Assembly: GCA_022510815.1 (NCBI GenBank)
Contig: JAFLST010000005.1
Span: 1 to 64,000, forward strand
Length of the DNA: 64,000 nt
DNA from: Christensenellaceae bacterium
Lineage (GTDB): Bacteria > Bacillota > Clostridia > Christensenellales > Aristaeellaceae
Direction of reading: 5' to 3'
The notes beneath the pieces were generated by a model that was not told the DNA's origin, searched no databases, and saw only the letters and a list, made by a program, of their open reading frames with translations. Position numbers and translations under genes: made by a program. Of this stretch, positions 58,240 to 64,000 are shown piece by piece (within the stretch, counting starts at the first letter, position 1; each line of letters starts with the position of its first letter).

Positions 58240-60057
58240 TTAATAGATCGTGCGCCCCTGCGCGTCATCGGCGCCGGAGAAGCGGTGGAAGAAGGTGTTG
58301 ATCACGTCGCACCACTCCCGGGCATTGCGGAGCTGCATGTCCATGCGGCGGGCGGCCTCCTCCCGGTCGGGGGACGGCAGGGACAGCCCGGCGAGGGTCT
58401 TCGCCATGGCTTCGGCCCGCTCATAGCCCTCGAAGTGGTCGTCGTAGATGCGCTGGATCAGCGCCCGCCCGTCGGCCATGACGTGGTCGTAGCGCAGGCG
58501 GTGGAAGAAGAGCAGCAGGTTGTCCGGGCAGGTCGCCGGGTCGGCATAGCGGGCCTGCAGCGCCGGCGGGTACTGCAGCAGATAGCCCGTGCCCGAGGCG
58601 GTGCGGTCGATGCCCACGGCGTCCCGGTCGGCCCGGTGATAGGTGCCCCACGCGGCGAACTCATAGTCGTCCGGGCCCACGCCGTAGTGACCCATCTTGT
58701 TGACCATCCAGCACAGGCCCAGCGGCGAGGTATACTGCTCGTAGACGGAGCGGCTCTCCATCAGCAGGCGGCAGAGGGCCTCCTCCTGATCGGCGGGCAA
58801 GGCGTAGGTCAGGCGGCACCACAGGCGGATGACCGCCTCGGCGGACAGGTCGGGGTTCCACGCGAACAGGCCGTAGCTGAACAGGTTCGCCGCCGCGAAG
58901 GGATGCCCGGTGTAGTTCTCGTCCCGGCCCAGATTGCTCACCGCGGCGATGGCCTGCACCGTATCGGCGCCCATGTCGTCGAAGACCTCGCGCCACATGG
59001 GCGGCATGGCGTAGACGTCAATCTGATGCCCGGTGTACTCCTGCGCGAGCTGGAGCTCGATGGCCAGCCGGGTCTTCGGCATCGCCAGCAGCAGGGGCGA
59101 GAGCGGCTCCCGAACCTGGAAGTCGAAGGGGCCGTTCTTGACCTGCAGGATGACGTTATCATCGAACTGCCCGTCCAGCGGCGAATAGTGCTGATAGGCG
59201 GCCATGGGGCGGTCGGTGACGCGGTCGCGCCAGTCCTGCTGGCAGTTATAGACGAAGCAGCGCCACACCAGCACGCCGCCGTGAGGAGCCAGCGCCCGGG
59301 CCAGCATGTTCGCGCCCTCGGCATGGTTGCGCCCATAGGTGAAGGGCCCCGGCCGGTGCTCGCTGTCGGCCTTGACGAGGTAGCCCGCCAGATCGGGGAT
59401 CGCCTCGTAGACCTTGGCGGTCTGCCGCGTCCACCAGTCCTGCACCTGCGGGTCCAGCGGATCGGCGGTGGGCACGCCGTGGCGCATGGGCTGGGCATAG
59501 TCGATGGACACCATCAGCCGCACGCCGAAGGGCCGGAAGATATTCGCCAGCGCAGCCAGCTCCGGCAGCCAGTCCTCGATGAGCCGGTGCGCGGGGTCGC
59601 GGACGTTGACGTTATTGATGCACAGGACGTTCACGCCCACGGAGCTGAGCATCCGTCCAAGCTGCCGCATGCGGGCGGGATCATAGCTGAGCCTGCCGCC
59701 CTCGAAGAACAGCGACCGCCCGGAATAGCCGCGCTCGATGTCGCCCTCGGCGTTGTCCCAGCAGTTGATCATCCGCAGGGGGTAGCGGGGCCGCTGCACG
59801 CCGGTGGGGACCGCCTCCCCTGCCGCCCGCGCCATCAGCAGCCGGTACGCGCCGTAAAGCACGCCCGTCTCGCCGCCGGTGATTCCGTCGCCGCTGATCT
59901 CCCAGCCCTCGCCCATCGCCGGGTCGACGGTCAGGGAGGCCTTCGCGCCCGCCTGCTCCAGCTCAAACCGGGCCACATCGGCGGGGGTCGCCAGTCCGGC
60001 GGGAATCTCCCGCGCTAAAAAAGGAAGCCACGCAAGCCGCTTTGCCGCTGTATCCAT
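58240..60057 (-). CDS. Alpha-glucuronidase, GH67
   Basis: A 605-residue inverting enzyme that removes (4-O-methyl-)glucuronic acid from the non-reducing end of xylo-oligosaccharides. An N-terminal beta-sandwich domain runs to about residue 110 (GVLYGAYRLLMARAAGE is its typical exit helix). The barrel contains PLRMINCWDNAEGDIERGYSG, VLCINNVNV, PDLAGYLVKADSEHRPGPFTYGRNHAEGANML and DNVILQVKNGPFDFQVREPLSPLL with the catalytic-acid region. The helical C-terminal domain includes ENYTGHPFAAANLFSYGLFAWNPDLSAE. No signal peptide; it works on imported aldouronic acids. AAAGGA precedes the ATG by 8 nt. Divergent from the MBL-fold gene. Confidence 0.95.
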   Translation of the reverse strand: MDTAAKRLAWLPFLAREIPAGLATPADVARFELEQAGAKASLTVDPAMGEGWEISGDGITGGETGVLYGAYRLLMARAAGEAVPTGVQRPRYPLRMINCWDNAEGDIERGYSGRSLFFEGGRLSYDPARMRQLGRMLSSVGVNVLCINNVNVRDPAHRLIEDWLPELAALANIFRPFGVRLMVSIDYAQPMRHGVPTADPLDPQVQDWWTRQTAKVYEAIPDLAGYLVKADSEHRPGPFTYGRNHAEGANMLARALAPHGGVLVWRCFVYNCQQDWRDRVTDRPMAAYQHYSPLDGQFDDNVILQVKNGPFDFQVREPLSPLLLAMPKTRLAIELQLAQEYTGHQIDVYAMPPMWREVFDDMGADTVQAIAAVSNLGRDENYTGHPFAAANLFSYGLFAWNPDLSAEAVIRLWCRLTYALPADQEEALCRLLMESRSVYEQYTSPLGLCWMVNKMGHYGVGPDDYEFAAWGTYHRADRDAVGIDRTASGTGYLLQYPPALQARYADPATCPDNLLLFFHRLRYDHVMADGRALIQRIYDDHFEGYERAEAMAKTLAGLSLPSPDREEAARRMDMQLRNAREWCDVINTFFHRFSGADDAQGRTIY

Positions 60058-60091
60058 GGTGCTCGTCCTTTCGTCGGTCATTTCGGGTTTC

Positions 60092-60120
60092 ATTATACCA
60101 TGGCGGAAATTGTCTGGCAA
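60092..60120 (-). promoter_or_regulatory. Promoter of the GH67 gene
   Basis: On the minus strand TTGCCA (60120-60115), 17-nt spacer, TATAAT (60097-60092). Confidence 0.75.
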
Positions 60121-60186
60121 GCCCTTTCCAGACAGGAGACAGCCCGGCGCGTGTCGAATGATAGGAGCGGCAAAGGAGGAATCCGC

Positions 60187-60972
60187 ATGAGCTTCACGGT
60201 GCGCGAGGCAATGCCGGGAGTCCGGCACATACAGGACGCGATGGGCGTGTGCATGACGCTGCTTGAGGGGGCTGACCGGGCGCTGCTGATCGACACGGGA
60301 TACGGCACGGAGGACGTCGCCGCCTATGCGCGGTCGCTGACGGACAGGCCGCTGACCGTGCTGCTGACCCACCACCATCACGATCACGCGCTGGGCGCGA
60401 GATGGTTCCCGGAGGCGCTGATGTTCCCGGAGGACCTGCCGGACTGGCCGGTCTACACGGGCGAGGAGCAGCGGACGCGGGTGCTGGAGCAGGCGCAGGG
60501 CAGGGGCCTGACCATCGAGGGCGACTTCCTGTCGGCGATCCCCGTGCCCCGGGCGCTCACGGAGGGGCCCATCGACCTCGGCGGGCTGACGGCCGACGTC
60601 ATCCGCTGCCCCGGCCACACCCCCGGCTCGGCGGTGGTCTGGGTGCCCGAGCGGAAGCTGCTGCTCACCGGCGACGACTGGAACCCCTGCACATGGCTGT
60701 TCTTCCCCGCGGCGCTGCCGGCGCACGACTACCTGCGGAACATGCGGGGGCTGCTGAGGCTGCCCTTTGAGCAGCTGCTCTGCTCCCACCAGCCGGGGCC
60801 CTATCCGCGCGGCATGCTGGAGGCCTTCCTGTCCTCCCTGACCGACGACGCGCTCCGGGCCGCCCAGCCCGTGACCATCGCCCCCTACGACAGCATCGAC
60901 ACCCGGCAGGCGCTGCTCCCCGAGGGGCAGCTGCTCGTCTTCGACTGGGCCAAGGCCCATCTGGATTCATAA
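60187..60972 (+). CDS. MBL-fold metallo-hydrolase
   Basis: A 261-residue metallo-beta-lactamase-fold hydrolase. The zinc motif HxHxDH is present as LLTHHHHDHALGARWF. Other metal residues are in RCPGHTPGSAVVW (His) and LLTGDDWNPCTW (Asp), with a late LLCSHQPGPYP (His). The substrate is unknown; lactone or ester hydrolysis would fit a locus handling uronic acids and xylan side chains, but that is inference. AAAGGAGG precedes the ATG. It is followed after 10 nt by the GH39 gene, probably cotranscribed. Confidence 0.85.
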   Translation: MSFTVREAMPGVRHIQDAMGVCMTLLEGADRALLIDTGYGTEDVAAYARSLTDRPLTVLLTHHHHDHALGARWFPEALMFPEDLPDWPVYTGEEQRTRVLEQAQGRGLTIEGDFLSAIPVPRALTEGPIDLGGLTADVIRCPGHTPGSAVVWVPERKLLLTGDDWNPCTWLFFPAALPAHDYLRNMRGLLRLPFEQLLCSHQPGPYPRGMLEAFLSSLTDDALRAAQPVTIAPYDSIDTRQALLPEGQLLVFDWAKAHLDS

Positions 60973-60982
60973 GGAAAGGAAC

Positions 60983-62497
60983 ATGACGATGAAGCGCTTC
61001 GACATTCAGGTGAAGCCCGGCGACCGGGCGGAATTCGTCAACAACGCGGCCTACTGCGTGGGTACGGGCCGGATGGGTCTGGCCATGCAGAAGGAATATC
61101 TGGATCAGCTCGCCATGGCGCAGGAGCTCTGCGGCTTTCAGCACATCCGCGGCCACGGCCTCTTCTGCGACGACATGGCCATCTACCAGCCCTATCAGGA
61201 CGCCGAGGGCGTCTGGCACGACGCCTACTGCTTCACCTACCTCGACCGGGTCATGGACAGCTATCTCGCGCTGGGCATCCGGCCCTTCCTCGAGTTAGGC
61301 TTCATGCCGGAGAGGATGGCCAGCGGCACGCAGACCATCTTCTACTGGAAGGGCAACACCACCCCGCCCAGGGACGACGCCGCGTGGGCGAACATGGTCA
61401 AGGCGACCCTGCGGCACCTCGCTGACCGCTACGGCGAGGAGGAGATCTCCGGCTGGCCCTGCGAGGTCTGGAACGAGCCGAACCTCCCCGGCTTCTGGGA
61501 GAACGCCGACGAGGAGAAGTATCACCGCCTCTACGAGGTCTCCGTGAGGGCCGTCAAGGAGGCGCTCCCGGCCATGAAGGTCGGCGGCCCGGCCATCTGC
61601 GGCGGCCCCACGTCCCTTGACTGGGTGCGGAACTTCCTCGCCTTCTGCCGGGATCGGAAGCTGCCCGTCGATTTCGTCACCCGCCACGCCTACATGGGCA
61701 ACAACCCCGAGCACAAGGGCCGCTATCTTTACCACGAGATGCGCGCCGTGGACGACACCGTCGCCGAGATGCAGGCCACCCGCGAGGTGATCGACAGCTT
61801 CCCCGAATACCGCGGGCTGCCGATGCACATCACCGAGTTCAACACCTCCTACAACCCCTTCTGCCCCATCCACGACACCAACCTCAACGCCGCCTACATC
61901 GCCGGTCTGCTGGCCCGGCTGGGCGACGTGGCCGCGAGCTATTCCTACTGGACCTTCGGCGATGTGTTCGAGGAGCAGGGCGTGCCGAGCCGTCCCTTCC
62001 ACGGCGGCTTTGGCATGATCGCCAACCAGCTGATCCCGAAGCCCACGCTGTGGACCTTCGCCTTCTTCAACGGTCTGCGGGGCGAAGCCGTGTACCGGGA
62101 CGAGCACATGGTGCTGACCCGCCGGGCCGACGGCAGCTATGAGGGCGTGTGCTGGAACCTGTGCCGGGAGAGCCGGGAGCCCGTCGCGCTGGACGTGACC
62201 CTGCCCGGAGAGGGCCGCTGGGCGCTGATGACCCGCACCGTGGACGAGGTCGTGACCAACCCGCTCAAGGCGTGGCACGAGATGGGCGAGCCCGCCACCC
62301 TCAGCCGCGAGCAGCTCACCTTCCTGCGGCAGGCCGGACAGCCCCAGTGCCAGAGCGAGTCCCTCGAGGCGGAAGGCGGCTCCCTGCGCCTGTCCCTGAC
62401 CCTGCGGGAGAACGCGGTCGTCCATGTGACGCTCGCTCCGGCGAAGGGCGAGCCCGACTACGGCTACGAGTACGACTGGTATCGGGAGCACGCGTAA
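60983..62497 (+). CDS. Beta-xylosidase-like glycoside hydrolase, GH39
   Basis: A 504-residue retaining glycosidase that would release xylose from xylo-oligosaccharides. The clan-A barrel covers about 1-340, with acid/base Glu165 in CEVWNEPNLPGFW and nucleophile Glu285 in HITEFNTSYNP. Upstream it has HIRGHGLFCDDM and FLELGFMPE, typical of the family. A C-terminal beta domain (360-504) follows. No signal peptide. Two ATGs are possible (60983, 60989) after AAGGAAAGGA. It works naturally with the GH67 alpha-glucuronidase on glucuronoxylan fragments. Confidence 0.93.
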   Translation: MTMKRFDIQVKPGDRAEFVNNAAYCVGTGRMGLAMQKEYLDQLAMAQELCGFQHIRGHGLFCDDMAIYQPYQDAEGVWHDAYCFTYLDRVMDSYLALGIRPFLELGFMPERMASGTQTIFYWKGNTTPPRDDAAWANMVKATLRHLADRYGEEEISGWPCEVWNEPNLPGFWENADEEKYHRLYEVSVRAVKEALPAMKVGGPAICGGPTSLDWVRNFLAFCRDRKLPVDFVTRHAYMGNNPEHKGRYLYHEMRAVDDTVAEMQATREVIDSFPEYRGLPMHITEFNTSYNPFCPIHDTNLNAAYIAGLLARLGDVAASYSYWTFGDVFEEQGVPSRPFHGGFGMIANQLIPKPTLWTFAFFNGLRGEAVYRDEHMVLTRRADGSYEGVCWNLCRESREPVALDVTLPGEGRWALMTRTVDEVVTNPLKAWHEMGEPATLSREQLTFLRQAGQPQCQSESLEAEGGSLRLSLTLRENAVVHVTLAPAKGEPDYGYEYDWYREHA

Positions 62498-62533
62498 CAG
62501 GCTCGGCAAGGGCAGGCCCTTGTCCGGTCACGC

Positions 62534-62581
62534 AGCCTTGGGCCGTCCGGCGCGGCGGCTCAGGGCTGGCGTCTTTTTTTT
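62534..62581 (+). terminator. Terminator of the MBL-fold/GH39 transcript
   Basis: AGCCTTGGGCCG pairs with CGGCTCAGGGCT (two G-T wobbles), followed by a run of T at 62573-62581. Confidence 0.75.
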
Positions 62582-62634
62582 GGGGACGGCGTCGCCGCAA
62601 GCATGAACGTTTCATGAAAAAGTGCGCGGCTGCC

Positions 62635-62663
62635 TTGCATCGGCCCTGCGCGTGTGCTACACT
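62635..62663 (+). promoter_or_regulatory. Promoter of the alpha/beta hydrolase gene
   Basis: TTGCAT (62635-62640), 17-nt spacer, TACACT (62658-62663), 45 nt before the start codon. Confidence 0.65.
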
Positions 62664-62707
62664 CTTTCTGCCGCGCGAGACGAAAAACAGCGCGCCGGAG
62701 GTTGACG

Positions 62708-63601
62708 ATGGCTACGATCAGGATTTTCGGCAAGAACATCTACTATGAGGTGTACGGCGAACAGCACGACCGCACCCTCGTCTATTTCCATGGCGGGCCG
62801 GGCGCGAGCTGTCTCGATTTTGCCGCGCAGGCCAGGGAGCTGGGCAGGCAGGTCAGGGTCATCCTGTTTGACCAGTACGGCGTGCTGCGTTCCGATCCGG
62901 TGGCGGAAGAAGAGCCCTACGGCATGGTCATGCAGGCCGCGATGATCGAGGAGATGCGCCGGTTGCTCCATGTTGAACAGTGGAGCGTGCTGGGGCATTC
63001 CTACGGCGGCATGCTCGCCTGCCTGTACGCGCGCACATACCCGTCGGCTGTCAGCAAGCTGATTCTCGATTGCCCGAGCCTCGACTTTGTTGATTCCGCG
63101 AGGTCCATTGCGCGCTACATGAGCGGCTACATCGCCGCCCACGGTTCTGACGACGCCAAGGCGCTGGTCGTGAAGATGCAGTCGGCGCCCTACGCCGGCA
63201 CCGCCGTGGTGGATGACCTGCTGGCGCTATTGGGGCATATTCACGACATGCAGCTGCGGAATTACCTGCACGGCGTCACCTTTGAGGAGTACGCGAAGGT
63301 CGCCTACACCGAGTCGTTCCCTGAGGAGATGTGGCGCAGATCGCAGACCCATTTGGAGAAGCTGATCGGAGAAGGGAAAATGCTCGAGTCCTTCCTGCCC
63401 ATGCTGAAGGAGATCAGCGCCCCGATCCTGCTGGTGAACGGCCTCTACGACCCCGCCTGCAGCGACAGCCAGATCCGCTACATCCGGGAGCATATTCCAA
63501 ACGCCCGGCAGGTTCTGTTTGAAAACAGCGGCCACTTCCCGCGCATTGAGGAGGCGGCGAAGTATACGCAGTGCGTGCTGGACTTCCTGACCCAGCCGTG
63601 A
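62708..63601 (+). CDS. Alpha/beta hydrolase (proline iminopeptidase-like)
   Basis: A 297-residue alpha/beta hydrolase. The oxyanion-hole motif HGGPGASC and nucleophile elbow GHSYGGMLA (Ser) are those of the prolyl iminopeptidase/tricorn-interacting group. The Asp is in LVNGLYDPACSD and the His in ENSGHFPRIEE. A helical cap (about 140-215) lies between. It could cleave N-terminal residues from peptides or act on esters. No signal peptide. GGAGG lies before the ATG at 62708. Confidence 0.88.
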   Translation: MATIRIFGKNIYYEVYGEQHDRTLVYFHGGPGASCLDFAAQARELGRQVRVILFDQYGVLRSDPVAEEEPYGMVMQAAMIEEMRRLLHVEQWSVLGHSYGGMLACLYARTYPSAVSKLILDCPSLDFVDSARSIARYMSGYIAAHGSDDAKALVVKMQSAPYAGTAVVDDLLALLGHIHDMQLRNYLHGVTFEEYAKVAYTESFPEEMWRRSQTHLEKLIGEGKMLESFLPMLKEISAPILLVNGLYDPACSDSQIRYIREHIPNARQVLFENSGHFPRIEEAAKYTQCVLDFLTQP

Positions 63602-63636
63602 CGCGGCGCACCCCTTGCGGCGGGACGAAAAAAAGA

Positions 63637-63667
63637 CCGGAGCGGCGAACCGCTCCGGCCATTTTTT
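63637..63667. terminator. Bidirectional terminator between convergent genes
   Basis: CCGGAGCGG and CCGCTCCGG pair around CGAA, with A and T runs on either side; it serves the hydrolase and the DUF3899 gene. Confidence 0.9.
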
Positions 63668-63668
63668 G

Positions 63669-64000
63669 TTATGCGTTCAGCATGCTGTAGTAGATGATCA
63701 GGAACACCACAGCCGCCGCGAGGAAGATGAGGCCCGACCACAGGACGACCCGGTCGGGGCGCTTGCGGCGCTCGGTGCGGCGGGTCTTGAAATCGTAGTA
63801 GGACTCGTGCTTCTCAGGGCTGCGCAGCGCCGAAAAGAGCACCAGCAGGCTGTGGGCGCCGTAGGACAGGATGTCGAAGAAGCCGTCGCTCGCCACCAGC
63901 ACCAGAATGCCCACGCCGGTGAGCATGATTCCCGGCACAAAGCACGCGTCGCACAGGGCGGACATCATGTCCAGGCCGGTCGTCTGGTCGAAGCCGCCGC
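63669..64000 (-). CDS. DUF3899-type membrane protein, C-terminal part (start outside window)
   Basis: The frame stays open to the window edge (GGFDQTTGLDMMSALCDACF upstream of any good start), so the gene begins beyond 64000. The visible 110 residues have two membrane helices: FVPGIMLTGVGILVLVASDGFFDILSYG and VVLWSGLIFLAAAVVFLIIYY. The basic loop between them contains SPEKHESYYDFKTRRTERRKR. The DA.F.PG......L..S..GFFD..SYG pattern is that of DUF3899 proteins of Firmicutes, whose function is unknown. Confidence 0.75.
   Translation of the reverse strand, partial: GGFDQTTGLDMMSALCDACFVPGIMLTGVGILVLVASDGFFDILSYGAHSLLVLFSALRSPEKHESYYDFKTRRTERRKRPDRVVLWSGLIFLAAAVVFLIIYYSMLNA

Overview
The window is a high-GC (roughly two-thirds G+C by eye) chromosomal segment of a Gram-positive, Clostridia-type bacterium, most likely an anaerobic gut or rumen plant-fibre user. 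Evidence: strong AGGAGG-type ribosome sites almost everywhere, TTGACA/TATAAT-type promoters with 17-bp spacers, the Firmicutes gene string priA-def-fmt-rsmB-rlmN-PP2C-PASTA kinase-rsgA-rpe, a small NrdD-like glycyl-radical protein, a TSCPD-domain protein, and no respiratory genes. The species cannot be named from the sequence.

Layout. 1-5.3 kb: 3' end of a 42-residue-repeat surface protein, a propeller-like hypothetical protein, a TSCPD protein, a DEAD-box helicase and a uracil-DNA-glycosylase-like protein. 5.3-18.4 kb: a long minus-strand myo-inositol operon (iolR, aldolase, iolC, iolA, iolG, iolB, iolD, iolE) that runs on into an unknown protein and a GH38 alpha-mannosidase. 18.5-30.5 kb: a divergent plus-strand pectin-type locus (GH105 unsaturated uronyl hydrolase, an unknown helical-barrel protein, a peptide-type ABC transporter, GH28 polygalacturonase, a xylose-isomerase-like TIM barrel). 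30.9-42.5 kb: the minus-strand housekeeping cluster driven from a promoter at priA, with small unusual genes at its far end. 42.8-51.6 kb: an orphan TAXI receptor, VOC protein, GT2, GntR regulator, phosphatase, acetyltransferase, pyridoxal kinase, an unknown membrane protein and an L,D-transpeptidase. 51.8-54.4 kb: a c-di-GMP phosphodiesterase with two degenerate GGDEF domains. 54.5-62.5 kb: a hemicellulose group (GH2, GH67 alpha-glucuronidase, GH39 xylosidase, MBL-fold hydrolase). 62.7-64 kb: an alpha/beta hydrolase and a partial DUF3899 protein.

The genes suggest harvest of decorated plant polymers: uronic-acid-containing pectin and glucuronoxylan fragments and mannosylated or free inositol, with import through the ABC transporter and full inositol breakdown.

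The most unusual signal is not a gene. The intergenic gaps are occupied by at least two families of dispersed hairpin repeats. Family A (five copies) always sits 3' of a gene and in that gene's orientation. Family B is a mosaic of up to four hairpins (H0-H3); separate copies show compensatory base changes. In four places repeat-filled segments are bracketed by long direct repeats (26, 26, 38 and an imperfect 36 bp), and in the iolB-iolD gap this direct repeat duplicates iolB coding sequence, so an insertion event can be reconstructed. No CRISPR array, transposase, rRNA or tRNA was seen.
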